From Capronia americana (Eukaryota; Ascomycota; Eurotiomycetes; Chaetothyriales; Herpotrichiellaceae): a DNA stretch of 64,000 bases. The stretch covers positions 496,001-560,000 of the forward strand of contig JADWQD010000013.1 of assembly GCA_016110215.1 (NCBI GenBank). Direction: 5' to 3'. This document shows positions 11,150 through 22,338 of this stretch, piece after piece. How positions within the stretch are numbered: position 1 is the stretch's first letter; every line of letters begins with the position of its first letter. The notes beneath the pieces were generated by a model. That model was given only the letters and a program-made list of their open reading frames with translations. It was not told the DNA's origin and ran no database searches. Both the position numbers and the translations under genes were made by a program.

Positions 11150-11799
11150 ACAACTCAGCTAGCGCTGATTCACCGACTTTGAACCACTGACTCAATTCTT
11201 GAGATTCTGAGGTCACTGAAGGTTGAGTTTTTCTAGGCGCCGCCTCCAACAGCAACAACCCCCCGGCGCGATCCACCTTTTGCCCCCCACCAACGTGTCG
11301 TTGTGAATTGCGACGAAATTTCCGTGTCGGCACGAAACACACCAAATCGAACATTTTCCACCACTTCACTTCCTTTCGACCTTCATTGTCACTACGGCAC
11401 TGCCTCAAACAATCTCTTGTGTCTGAACGCGACACTCTACCAGCTGGAAACTTTTTCGATCTGCCTTTGGGCTACCAAAGGCACCCCATAACACGGCCTC
11501 GACGTCTTTCGCCCTCCGCCATCAAACTGCATCTGCTTCAAAACATCGACATATCCTCAATACACGCCCTCCTCCTGCTGAAGCTCAACATTGCAACACC
11601 GCCTTCGTCTTTTCCGTTTGAAACCCCCATTCACAATTCCCCTCAATTTCAGCTGCCGCATAGGTCGCCACTCGAGGTTCTTCCTCCTCGCGAGGGAGAG
11701 TCGCTGAGGCAAAGCCAACGTCCGATAGGGTCGGAATCCAGAAAACCTCCCTAACACCCGCCTAAAATCCATCACTACATCATCAGCACAGCCATTTGC
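11150..11799 (+). promoter_or_regulatory. ATG-free, pyrimidine-rich leader/promoter of ornithine decarboxylase
   Basis: On the plus strand there is no ATG triplet in these 650 bases, although stops and other codons occur at normal density. The segment is C/T-rich (for example around 11340-11620). This is what an unusually long 5' untranslated leader under selection against upstream starts would look like. Fungal ornithine decarboxylase mRNAs are known to have long leaders. The transcription start is not visible, so the leader length is inferred. The first ATG at 11800 has T at -3, and a second in-frame ATG follows two codons later. Confidence 0.5.
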
Positions 11800-13174
11800 A
11801 TGGTTATGGCACCTTCTGCAATCGCCATTGATCAGCCAGATACCACCACTACTTTGACTGACAACCAAATCGATAAACTCGATTGTCCTGATATCAATCA
11901 TGGCGTTGAATCCGACGTGACTGGCTTTGCCTCAAAGGCTCTAATCCAGAAAGTCCTCAAGGAGCAAATTGCTCGCATTAACGTGGACACATGCGAACCC
12001 GGCGAGGAAGATGCCTTCTACGTGGCGGATCTCGGAGAAGTCTACCGCCAGCATCTCCGCTGGAAAATGAACTTGGGTCGTGTCAAGCCGTTCTATGGTG
12101 AGTGCCAGAGCCCAACCGTCGTACAGTGAATAAGCTAACTGTTTTGAAGCGGTCAAATGCAACCCGGACAAGGAAGTGCTCCGCCTGCTCGCCAAATTAG
12201 GCACCGGTTTTGATTGTGCGTCCAAGGCTGAGATCGACTTGGTGCTCAGCCTTGGCGTTCCGCCTAGCCGCATTATCTATGCCCAGCCGTGCAAGACGAA
12301 GTCGTACCTACGCCACGCGCAGAAAGTCGGCGTTACACTCATGACCTTTGACAACACCGACGAACTATGCAAGATCAAAGACTGCTACCCCGATGCTGAA
12401 CTCGTCCTCCGCATCTTGACCGACGACTCGGCCAGCGCGTGCCGTTTGAGCACCAAATACGGTGCCAGCTTGGAGTATGCGGAAGAATTGCTTCATCTTG
12501 TGAGGCAGTTGGACTTGAACCTCGTCGGCGTCAGTTTTCACATCGGCTCTGGCGCCAGCGACCCGAACTCGTTCGGCAAGGCTGTCAAGGACGCACGCGA
12601 CGTCTTCGACCACGCAGCGACACTGGGCTTCGATCTGAAGTTGCTCGACGTTGGGGGTGGCTTCGTGGATGAAACCTTTGAGACCTTTGCTGGAAACCTG
12701 AACGAAGCTCTCGAGGAGCATTTCCCCACCAATGTGCGTATCATTGGTGAACCCGGCCGCTACTACGCCTCCAATGCCTTCACTTTGGCCGCGAACGTGA
12801 TTGCTCGACGAGAGGTCGCGGTTGATCGTGACGGAGGCAAGGGATACATGCTCTACCTGAACGACGGTGTTTACGGCAACTTCTCCAACATCATCTTCGA
12901 CCACCAACATCCTGTGCCGCAAGTCTTTGCACGATCGACTGGTAATGAACTCCCGATAGAATACTCCATCTGGGGTCCAACCTGTGATGGCATCGATGTC
13001 ATCACCGACCGGTACTTCCTCCCTGGTGTGATCGAGGTTGGCGACTGGCTGTTCTTCGAGAACATGGGCGCCTACACGAAGTGCTCCGCTACCAAATTCA
13101 ATGGATTCAGTGACGACCACGAGGTCATCTACATTTCCAGCGAGCCTGGTGCCTCCGCATTGCTAGGGTACTGA
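11800..13174 (+). CDS. Ornithine decarboxylase
   Basis: Two exons (11800-12097, 12150-13174) give 440 residues. The enzyme converts ornithine to putrescine, the first committed step of polyamine synthesis, in the cytosol as a PLP-dependent homodimer with shared active sites. Seen directly: the PLP lysine in AVKCN (K102, spanning the splice junction), the phosphate-binding HIGSG (from H230), GGG (268-270) and GEPGRYY (299-305), and the catalytic cysteine in GPTCDG (C378) that separates true decarboxylases from antizyme inhibitors. The N-terminal ~50 residues are family-variable. The intron falls one base into the codon before VKCN. An in-frame Met at codon 3 could be an alternative start. The long ATG-free leader suggests translational control. 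Confidence 0.96.
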
Positions 13175-13782
13175 AGACGCAGTATGCCCCCGCGGCCGCG
13201 CAAGGCTCAAGGGGGAAGGAGAAGACTGATGCTTGGGCCAGAGCACAGATGCAATGGTGGAGACTCTCCTTGATGTTATCGCACGCTCATTTGCAACGGA
13301 ATCCCTCCGATAGATCGGATGGGGTAATATTCCAACACCAACACATAGAAAGACACAGACCGAACATAGAGAGACAGTTCCGTGCCTCTGCTTTGACAAC
13401 AGCAACAGCAATAGAATATGTAGACGGCCGGTCACTCGCTCTGCCTGCCGGGAAAGCCCCTTTCTCACTTACTTGCGTCCGTCCGCCTCGTTGCTCGAGT
13501 AATGAACGACCCGGATCACTCACAAAACATCCGCGGCCGATGGCCAGGTTCTAGCAAACCATCCTCGAGACTCTTGTCATATCGGTTTGCCAACGTGTTT
13601 CCGATTGGCTTAATGGGTCATTAGAACTATGGGGGAAGCGCTCGTACTATGCGTATACTTGCCGTCCCAACCTCCTTCGTTCTCACACTCGCCATCACCT
13701 TAACTACCACTATCTCATCTCATCAGTCCGAATTCACAATCCAAAGCTCTGCACGCCGGGACCTTGCACATGAATCTTCTCC
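13175..13782. other. Tail-to-tail intergenic
   Basis: Convergent spacer between ornithine decarboxylase (plus) and ZW10 (minus). It contains both 3' untranslated regions. No convincing gene, RNA or repeat. Confidence 0.5.
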
Positions 13783-16305
13783 TCACCGCGATATTCGACT
13801 TCCTTTGATCGCCGCAATGGCGCTCCGTCTGTGCGCACTCTCTGCGAAGAGGGCCTTGATCAAATCTGCTACTTCGTCCGCACTGTACTCTAGACTCAGT
13901 TCACCTTCCGTCCAGAGGTACTTGATGTCCACGAGCGAACTCTCTAGAATATTGATGAGGTATTGGAAACGCAGCCAGTTGGAAACGTAGACTGCTGTCA
14001 TTGGAATAGGTTCTTGTGGAGTGACTTCCTGATGGCTGGCGGCGGACGGAGGCGTCGACAGGAAGAGGTCTTCCAACGTGGCGATTTGTTGGCAAAATCC
14101 AGTGAGACGTTGAGATTCCGGCTCGGAGATGTCGTCCATCTCTTCGATTGAGGAGATAACTTTGGATACCACCATGGTGACAAGAGAACCGAGACTTTGC
14201 ATTAGCGCTGAAGTCGAGAGAACGGGTTTCCATTGCGCATGGAGTGTGCGTATTCGATCAACGACCGAGGACACGGCATTCTCAATTTCTTGCGAATAGG
14301 GGAATTGTGTGCACGAAGTAAAGCCCTGGGCACCCTCCAGGAGATCCCAGACAATTATACGCTGGGTTTCCATTTCCTTAGAGTATGCCATCTTGGCGAA
14401 TTTCTCCATGGCTTTGATGTCAGATTCTATGCTACCCATGCCGGGCGGGGTGCTTATGTCGCGTAGTCGTTCGGCGATGTAGAGGGAATCGTTATACCGA
14501 TGGACGTCTGTCAGGGTGGCAGAGGCGCCGTAGTAGCTGGGTGCTGTGGCCCGGAACATGGCCAGTGCCAAGGTGGGTAGGGCCAGCAGGCCTCTAGATG
14601 CCGTGGCGGAGTCGAGGCTCTTGTGCTGGGTGTCCTGGATGGTTTGAGCGTCGGAGAGATCCCTGCCTATGATTTCGATGAGGTGATCGGGGATCTCGCT
14701 GATGCTATAAACTTCTGTCAGAGTGACCTCCTGCTCAGTCTCGTTGGGCGGTTTTGCTCCATTTGGTGCTTTGGGTTCTTCTTTGGATGCCGGTTGTAAT
14801 TTCTTTTCTGCGACAGGGCTCTCGTCGCCCCAGCCCCAAGCATCTCCAGCATCATCGTCCCCGGTGTCTGCTATTTGGCCATCATGAGCGTCTGCTTTCT
14901 GTTCATTCTCCTCTTCATCATCGAAACCCCAGCCTTCTGTGTCATCTTCCTCGGTGTTATTCGTCGTAGCAGTTTCCGCCGCGGATTCTTTGGCCTTTGT
15001 GTCCTCGTCCCAGTTTGCATCCCAGTCATCAGACCCGCCTTCGACGCTTTTATGCTCTTCTCCGGCTGTTGATATCATCTGTCGCTCCACGCGTTCCACC
15101 TGGCGTAAATTTCCCCGAGCCGAAGCAAACGCTTTCCGTACAGCATCCAGTGTAGCAGCCTTGCGCTTGTTCAGCCAAGCCCGTTGTATATCATCGGTCC
15201 AATCTTGAAGCTGTTCTTGCCCTTCCCATTGAGATGATTTCAGGTCGTCCAAGATGCCGTTTACTCTCTGTTTAAGTAGATCGAGATCGTCCAGCTTTCT
15301 GAGGTCAGTTGGAAGCTCAGGATTAAGCCAATCGCAAACCAAAACGTCCATTAAGTCGGGCAGTAGTGCTTTGGCTGTGGCATCTTGCACCGTCTTGGAC
15401 AGAGAACTGCGAAGGAAGTGGAGAAAATCGAGTGTAAAATCGAGGACTAGATCTAGAGACGGAAGGCGGGAATCGAGTTCGATGACAAGGGTACTCTGCT
15501 CGACGCGATAAGCTGACAACTTCAACCGCGCAGACCGGCGTAAAGGATGGACAATCAGAGACCTGAGCTTGTCCGTGAGAGGCTCGATGGAGTTTTGGCC
15601 ATCACCCAGACTGTCAAGAGCTCGTAGAATGGCATCGGAATTAAGTGCGTGGGGATCAAGCTCATTCGATGGGACCTCCAGACTCCCCTTCTGAGGGTCT
15701 CTGCGAACCACGATCTGTTGACTGAGTTTTTGTTCCAGTTGGAAGCGAGCTTTGAGCCGCAGCTCGTCCTTAAGGTCCCGTATGATGGTCGTCGTTCTAG
15801 ACTTTAAATTGGTTGTCAAGTTCTTGTCCAGCTCTTGCAGTTTCGTGGCAGCTGCGCAGGGGTCATCGCGGGTGAGACATTGCTCCACGTCCCTCAACGA
15901 CTGCGCAGCCAGGGATACGTTGAGCAGCTCGTGATTCAGGGAGTTGGTGAAAACAATTTCCGTCTCGAGGAGGTCAACTTTGCGTTGGTAGTCGGTGGCC
16001 TGATCTCTCAGGACTTGGAGTTGCTGGTGCTCCTCGACGATGCGTTTGGATTCCACTTTGCAGCGCGCAATGTCCTCTTGGACCTTCTTAGCCTGGGCAA
16101 TCCATGCATCAACGTTGCCGGCCTCATCTTTGCTGTCGGCTTTGATCTCGTCATTGAGGCCTTGCCGAGTTTGAGAGATCTGGCTGAGCAGCGCGGAGAT
16201 GATCTGAGAGGACAGATCAGACGTTAAGAGTTGCTCCGACTGAGGGAAACTGCCATAGACAATCGCGTCGCAGAGAGAAACCGCAGCGTCTGTGTCATCG
16301 GGCAT
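13783..16305 (-). CDS. ZW10/Dsl1-type vesicle tethering protein
   Basis: Intronless, 840 residues, ATG at 16305. The N-terminal ~150 residues form a helical coiled coil (KVQEDIARCKVESKRIVEEHQQL and following). Downstream, a segment with CDWLNPELPTDLRKLDDLDLLKQRVNGILDDL-type helices matches the ZW10 middle region. Residues about 410-530 are an acidic, Trp-rich disordered linker (DDWDANW, EGWGFDDEEE, DAWGWGDE). The C-terminal part is helical and ends in a short basic tail. ZW10 family proteins act in the Dsl1/NRZ complex, tethering Golgi-derived vesicles to the ER; in animals ZW10 also acts at kinetochores. The sequence does not show which role applies here. Confidence 0.82.
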   Translation of the reverse strand: MPDDTDAAVSLCDAIVYGSFPQSEQLLTSDLSSQIISALLSQISQTRQGLNDEIKADSKDEAGNVDAWIAQAKKVQEDIARCKVESKRIVEEHQQLQVLRDQATDYQRKVDLLETEIVFTNSLNHELLNVSLAAQSLRDVEQCLTRDDPCAAATKLQELDKNLTTNLKSRTTTIIRDLKDELRLKARFQLEQKLSQQIVVRRDPQKGSLEVPSNELDPHALNSDAILRALDSLGDGQNSIEPLTDKLRSLIVHPLRRSARLKLSAYRVEQSTLVIELDSRLPSLDLVLDFTLDFLHFLRSSLSKTVQDATAKALLPDLMDVLVCDWLNPELPTDLRKLDDLDLLKQRVNGILDDLKSSQWEGQEQLQDWTDDIQRAWLNKRKAATLDAVRKAFASARGNLRQVERVERQMISTAGEEHKSVEGGSDDWDANWDEDTKAKESAAETATTNNTEEDDTEGWGFDDEEENEQKADAHDGQIADTGDDDAGDAWGWGDESPVAEKKLQPASKEEPKAPNGAKPPNETEQEVTLTEVYSISEIPDHLIEIIGRDLSDAQTIQDTQHKSLDSATASRGLLALPTLALAMFRATAPSYYGASATLTDVHRYNDSLYIAERLRDISTPPGMGSIESDIKAMEKFAKMAYSKEMETQRIIVWDLLEGAQGFTSCTQFPYSQEIENAVSSVVDRIRTLHAQWKPVLSTSALMQSLGSLVTMVVSKVISSIEEMDDISEPESQRLTGFCQQIATLEDLFLSTPPSAASHQEVTPQEPIPMTAVYVSNWLRFQYLINILESSLVDIKYLWTEGELSLEYSADEVADLIKALFAESAHRRSAIAAIKGSRISR

Positions 16306-16523
16306 GACTTCCTCGGTTCCGGCCAGTTAGTTCTGGTGGACGTTGGTGTCGGTGACATGGTATTCAATGTCATCGACGCACACTGCCTGTTGGTCTCTAT
16401 GCTCCGCCTGAAATTTTGCGGAGAAAAAGTTTCCAGACAAAAGAACGAATTGTTCTTGCAGGTTTTCAGATCTTCACAGCCGCCAACCTTGAAGTTGAGG
16501 ACGACACGACGCGGGTATCAATC
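16306..16523. promoter_or_regulatory. Short bidirectional promoter, ZW10 / YTM1
   Basis: Only 218 bases separate the divergent starts of ZW10 (16305) and YTM1 (16524), so both transcripts must start within it. An in-frame upstream extension of YTM1 to 16416 has no family similarity and is taken as untranslated. Confidence 0.6.
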
Positions 16524-17915
16524 ATGGCTGCCATGTCTGGCGCAGACGCCCCGGGAACTCAGGCCCAGGTGCGAGTTCGGCTAACCACTCGAGACACAGA
16601 TCTTGCCCTTGAAGAAAACGCTGCGATCCTCGTCCCTACGTCTTTCCGTCGCTTGACCCTTTCAACCCTTGTCAACAGCCTGCTAAAGACCGAGAAAGCG
16701 ATTCCGCTAGAGTTCATCATCAATGGCACATACTTAAGGACTACCCTTGAAGAATACCTGACGAGCAACGGCATCTCTGCAGAAACAACCCTCGCCGTCG
16801 AATATGTACGAGCCCGAATCCCGCCGCAGTATGTCGCATCTTTCCAGCATGATGACTGGGTCAGCGACGTGGATGTCATGTCTAGCACCTCTCCAAGAAT
16901 CCTCTCTGCCAGTTATGACGGCCTGTTAAGAGTCTGGAATACGTCCTCACAGATACTGGCTACATCTCCTGGTGTGACCCGGGGCGGACATGGCTCCTTC
17001 ATCAAGTCTGCCAAGTTCATATCTCCCACTCAGCTTGTCTCGGGTAGCTTTGACCGGACATTGAGGCTGTGGCAATACTCTGAGGATCAAGAGGGATTCT
17101 CGGCCACTTTGTCGCCCCAACTCGAGCTTTACGGACACAAATCCTCGGTGGAGTCCGTCTTTGCCCATGCCGCATCTTCCCGCATCCTCTCAGCCTCCTC
17201 AGACCACTCAGTCGGGCTGTGGTCGACTCGGAAATCTGACGCACCTGCAGCACCGGAGGCCCTGGTTCCTAAGGCAAGAACGAAAGATGGCAAGAAGAGG
17301 AAGCTCAACAATGAGGTGTCGGTGCCCCAACGAGGGCCGCTCGCCCTGATGCAACAGCACACTGGTCCGGTTTCGGGTGCCATGTTTGACCTCAATGACC
17401 CCACTGTCGGCTACTCAGCATCTTGGGACCAGACCGTACGAACTTGGGATTTGGTCACCGCTTCTCTGGTCGACACTCGAACCACGTCCAGCGCGCTGTT
17501 CTGCATCGAGCAAATGCCCGCGCTGCATCTCATTGCGACTGGTTCTGTGAGCCGTGTAGTCAAACTTGTGGATCCTCGAGCATCCGCTGCTACCGTGACT
17601 GCTATGACACTCAAAGGCCACAAGAATACCGTCGTCAGCCTTGCCCGTGATCCTACCAATGATTATACCATTGTCAGTGGCAGTCACGATGGTACTTGCA
17701 GGGTTTGGGATGTCCGAAGCACCAAGCGGGAGAAAGAAGGCGCCGTTGGGCAGAGCCTGTACACCTTAGCGAGAGCAAGCCTCAACGGCAGCCCGAGTCC
17801 TGCGACAGGTGACGGTGTCAAAGTGTTTAGCGTGTGCTGGCACCCAGACGTTGGTATTCTCAGCGCTGGAGAGGATAAGGCCGTGCAAATCAACCGGAGT
17901 GACGGCCAGACATGA
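16524..17915 (+). CDS. YTM1: Ribosome biogenesis WD40 protein Ytm1 (WDR12)
   Basis: Intronless, 463 residues from the ATG at 16524. An N-terminal ubiquitin-like NLE domain (about 13-90; VRVRLTTRD, then FIINGTYLRTTLEEYL) precedes seven WD40 repeats. Blades seen include GLLRVWNT, SFDRTLRLWQY, SSDHSVGLWST, WDQTVRTWDL and SHDGTCRVWDV. A basic insertion (KDGKKRKLNNE) lies between blades 3 and 4, as in other Ytm1 proteins. Ytm1 joins Erb1 and Nop7 in the nucleolar PeBoW complex needed for 27S pre-rRNA processing, and the NLE domain is engaged by the AAA ATPase Rea1 for release from pre-60S particles. Family assignment is firm. Confidence 0.93.
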   Translation: MAAMSGADAPGTQAQVRVRLTTRDTDLALEENAAILVPTSFRRLTLSTLVNSLLKTEKAIPLEFIINGTYLRTTLEEYLTSNGISAETTLAVEYVRARIPPQYVASFQHDDWVSDVDVMSSTSPRILSASYDGLLRVWNTSSQILATSPGVTRGGHGSFIKSAKFISPTQLVSGSFDRTLRLWQYSEDQEGFSATLSPQLELYGHKSSVESVFAHAASSRILSASSDHSVGLWSTRKSDAPAAPEALVPKARTKDGKKRKLNNEVSVPQRGPLALMQQHTGPVSGAMFDLNDPTVGYSASWDQTVRTWDLVTASLVDTRTTSSALFCIEQMPALHLIATGSVSRVVKLVDPRASAATVTAMTLKGHKNTVVSLARDPTNDYTIVSGSHDGTCRVWDVRSTKREKEGAVGQSLYTLARASLNGSPSPATGDGVKVFSVCWHPDVGILSAGEDKAVQINRSDGQT

Positions 17916-19476
17916 TGTGATAGGAGCGGACAAGGAGGAAACTAAGGATCCACCATTTCACGGACAATTGTCAAACACCGCATGCGGATGGCGAGCTTGT
18001 GGTCAGAACTCCCAGGACTTGACGTTGACCCGTCAACTTGTCAAGCCATTGATGCGGAGATGTCGAGCTAAGTCCAGCCACATCGAGGTTGGCATTGCTT
18101 GGCTCGTGCTATGCTCGGTGCCCCCTGGCAGGCGCTCGTCAAAGAGGCGCTACCAAATACAGGTGCATGCATCATCGTCCGGGGAATAGCCCTTTCGCTC
18201 GCCTCTGCGAGCACAGTCCGATTGGGAGGACCGGCATCGCAGCGTCAAAGATATCGTGGCTGGAGGGGACGCACCGGAGGCACGCTAGTGAAGTAGCGGT
18301 GCAGATTGACTTACGTATGCAATGCGAGATGACCTCCAGGTCAACCGAGAGGGCATTGGCTGTTGTTGAACACAGAGGTAACACGTGCATTCAGGAACCG
18401 GAGGAGTGTGCACGAGTGTGTCAACACGATCTTGGGGGCCAGGGAGCCAGCCGGAGATGAAGTGGCCGAAAGTGTCCTCGTACCAAAAAAGTGGCAGGTC
18501 ATAGCTGTGGTTGCATTCAAGGAAGCTAGAGTTGAGCCACAGTCCAACAGATCCGCAATAGGCGTGATGCACGGCAATTTGCGGGACATGCCGTGATCAT
18601 AGACGAGAATGCGCCAGAGGGTCAATTCAGGAGCAGGGACGATCCGACACTATACGGAGCAATGGTGGAAGAGGAAATGGCATGCCCTGAAAAGACTCGG
18701 GGAGCGATCTTGCAATTAATATACCCAGTACAGTTACGGTAGTGTGAGTCAAGGCCCCTGGGCGTGTGTCGATGCACAACTCGGCCATTGGGCTTGTTCT
18801 GCAAAACAGTGGAGGAAGGCGTGCAGGGCCCTAGAATCCCGGCCACTGACCACCTGAACACTTGCATTGGTGACCGGCCTAGTGGCAGGGCACTGCGAAC
18901 TGCGACCTGCGACCTGCGCTTTGCACTCCTTGCCTCAACACTCGCTCCGCTTCTGCATGCTTCAATCTTTTTTCCCGCCTCTGGTGCTTCTTCACTCTCG
19001 TTCAATAATACAGCATTAGCATTTTGGATTCCTTCTTCTGTGTTTTCCTTATTTCAATCGCTGCTTTACTCGCCCTCGGACACGGGTCGAGGACACTGAC
19101 TCGCCTTCGCACCCCTGTCGACCTTCGCTTATACAAACAAAGTCCGTCACTCCACGATCTGACATAACGCTCGGTCCAGCCACGCCCATCAATTCGTTGC
19201 TCCGGCCAGTTCACTCTCGCATTTCGCTGACGATAGGAGACCGAAAACTCCCAGAACAAGTACCGAGTAAGGCACCGTTGAACCAATCTTCCGCCATTGG
19301 GTTGCTGACGGGAATCGATATGCAGGTTACCGACGGCCGTCCAACTGCGTCCCATGTTTGCGTCCTAGTCTAGCATACCTACCTAAACCTTTTGTTCTTT
19401 GGTTACGGTCCGAAGTGGTCGTCCGCCCCGTTAGACTTGCAACACTCCCCGTCGGGTATCGCGTAGAACCAGCTTC
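17916..19476. other. Intergenic, no gene recognised; right end leader-like
   Basis: About 1.56 kb downstream of YTM1. Short frames on both strands overlap and show no family similarity. From about 18900 the plus strand becomes pyrimidine-rich, consistent with a long 5' leader of the gene at 19477. No tRNA or repeat array was seen. Confidence 0.45.
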
Positions 19477-22338
19477 ATGCCCATCAAACTACCCAAGGGA
19501 TTCCAAAGAAGGAAATCTTCCGGCCATGCCTTGGACGAGGTGCGCAACCCTCCTGGAGAGTCGACCTTCAGGGTGCTTGAGAGGCCAGCAAGCAAGGGCA
19601 AGTCATTTGATGGAGGAATGCACCTGAGGATGACCAGCACAGGAGCTCCAATGCCCCCGCCCAAGGATCAGTATGGCAACGGGGACGTTGATATGTTTGC
19701 GGTCAGCCGCCCGGATGCAAGCAACCGGTACGCGAAGAAGACGTCCCTACGAACGGCACGAGACTGACCTTGGTATCTAGGGGAAGCGGTGGCACTGAAC
19801 GTTCTCACTCTACCGCGCCTTATGACAGTGCCGCATCCTCTGCCCGACTGAGCACCTCGTCGACGAATCCTTCCTCCATTGACACCAGGTCAGATAAGAA
19901 TGTGCAAGCCTCAGGGACGAGACCCTACAATGACATACCTGTTCCCCCTGCCCCGTCGGCACGACCTGGGTTCCTCCGCAGCCCTGCAAGAACATTTTCT
20001 TTCGGGGTCGTCAAGGGCAGTCGAGGCTCGCCAACCTCGCCAGAAGCTGCCCTGCCACCGCTCGTGAACAAGAGGAACAGGACAGTTACGGAGAGCACGG
20101 CGAGTACTGCCACACCCCCTAGACTATTCGATTCGGATCTATCATTGGAGGACACGGAATCAGATGGATTCGGAAACATGTTCGACCACATTGGGTCTAG
20201 TCCTGACCCGGGCCCAACGCGGCTTATACACCAAGAGGTACGAGCCAGCTAAGACACCTTTCACTTCTGCCATCTCTCTTGTCATACTGATGTCGCCTAC
20301 CCAGGTCACCCATTCCTCTCCTGCCACAAGCTATCCACCCACTGCCTATCCAGGCGCCAGTGCTCTTCGTTCCAGCCGAGCACCTCCTCCCCAACCCATC
20401 TCTACCGACCGATCACAAGCCGTTGAATCGTCGCCCTACTCATGGAACTCACAGAACTCTCACGATGGTTTGATACGGTCACCTAGCCCTTCGAAGACAA
20501 TTACTCAAGGCAGTCCCCTGAAGTCCAGAGAACCAGCCATGCAAACCGGAAGGTACGGCTCTATGTCTGAGGTCTCGACCTCAATAGCTTCTAGGAAGCC
20601 GGTAGCCCAAAATGCACCAGCACAAGAGGAGGACATACACCCGGCGCCATTATCACCGACTAAATCCAAGGAAGATGCTCCACCGTCAGCAAGCTCGGCA
20701 AGAGACGCTCTGGGTTTGTCGCCAGCCTCGGAGTACAGTGCCACATTTGATCCGGTCATGGCCGAAAATGCCCAGCTTGCACACCTGTACCAGGAGACCA
20801 AGGACCCTCCGCCCAAGCCCCCCACCGGCAACAAAGTGATGACGCCTGCCCAGTGGGAACGTTACAAGGAACAAAAGGAGATGGATCGCCGACTGGGTGC
20901 ATTGTCTGACGACAGTGCCTCGGAGACGGGCGCCAATTCAGATGATGATGACGACGATGAGCTCGAAAGAAGTAAACAAGCTGCGAAGCAACGGCGAAAG
21001 CAAGAAGCTCATCTCGCTGTCTACCGGCAGAAGATGATGAAGGTGACAGGGGAGGCTCCGCCAAACCGACCTGGAAGCAGCCTCGGCGCTCTACGACCGG
21101 GAAATACAAGCTCACCGGATCTCAACAACCGCATGTCGCATATGACGCTGGATTCGAAGACTTCCGGCAAAAGCAGCGGGGAAGACGAGGATGAAGATGA
21201 GGATGTGCCTCTTGGAATCCTTGCCGCACATGGATTCCCAAACAGAAACAGGCCGCCAACACGACTAGCGAATTCCTCGTCCAACCCGAATCTTCGAGCT
21301 GTCAGTCAGAATCAGGGGGCCCCGTCTGTGAAGGGAGGCAATTTGCCCGTCTTTGCTCGACAGCTTCCACCGGATCCCTACTACGGAGCAAGCCTCGTCA
21401 ACCCTTCAAACCGTGAAGCACTGGCGCTGCATCCCACTGCCGTCCCTCAAGGTGCTGGTCCTTCAACCGCTCATCCCATACACCCCTCTGGACTTGTCGG
21501 GGTCATCGCTGGAGAAGAACGCGCTAGAGCCGCTCGGAGAGGCAGTCCCAATCCGTCGGGAACGTATGATATGCCTCCCATGCCTTCACATCCTGGTATG
21601 GTGCGGTCTCAAACCACTGGGACATTCCCTGCAATGGGCTATCAAGGAATGCCACCGATGATGCCAGGCATGCCTCCCATGCTGACCGCTGGTGATCAAG
21701 CCCAGATGCAGATGGCGCAGCAGATGACTCAAATGATGCAAATGCAGATGCAATGGATGCAACAGATGTCGCAAACCATGGGCGGACCAGGGAACCCGAA
21801 TCAGATGAACATGACTCCTTATCCAGGCCCACCAGTTTTTGATCCATCAAGACCGCAATCCATGCATATGCAGAATCCCCCAGCTCCGCAAGTGAACCAG
21901 AGGACTATGAGCACACTGAACCCGAGCATGGCACCGTGGAATTCAGGCCAACAGCTGTTACCATCGATCAACGTCAACGGAAATTATGCTCCGTCAATCG
22001 CACCTTCTGAGCGCAGCAATGTAGGTTTGGCCTCGAGATACCGGCCTGTGTCAATCGCGCCTGAGCCAGATGTGGGATCGCATCGTCGCGCGTCAACGTT
22101 TACGTCAACAAGCGTCCGCCCTTGGTCTTCAGTGGACAACACGCCTCGACCAGCGCAGCATGGTGCTAGACCCTCGGTGAACACTCTCGGGCGGAGATCG
22201 CCTCTGGCCATCCAGGACGAAGATGACGACGAACAAGGATGGGCGGAGATGAAAATGAAAAAGGACAAGAAGCAACAGAGCTGGGCGCTCCGAAAAGGAC
22301 AGAACGCCCTGCAGGAATTGTACAACCCGGCATCATGA
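19477..22338 (+). CDS. Large disordered protein with Met/Gln-rich tract, function unknown
   Basis: Three exons (19477-19727, 19781-20237, 20305-22338) give 913 residues; phases agree at both junctions. I do not recognise the family. Most of it is Ser/Pro/Thr-rich and disordered. Ordered-looking islands are a charged helix (MTPAQWERYKEQKEMDRRLGAL, near residue 430) followed by an Asp run and KQAAKQRRKQEAHLAVYRQKMMKV, the segment FARQLPPDPYYGASLV, and a conserved-looking C-terminus (WAEMKMKKDKKQQ, then WALRKGQNALQELYNPAS). Between about residues 655 and 730 lies a Met/Pro/Gln tract. No membrane segment. The strong exon structure and islands of non-random composition support a real gene. Confidence 0.75.
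21562..21783 (+). repeat. Met/Pro/Gln-rich low-complexity coding tract
   Basis: Within the disordered protein, methionine alternates with proline, then glutamine, over about 74 codons (MPPMMPGMPPML, then QMQMAQQMTQMMQMQMQWMQQM). The DNA shows degenerate ATG-CAR repeats. Confidence 0.75.
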
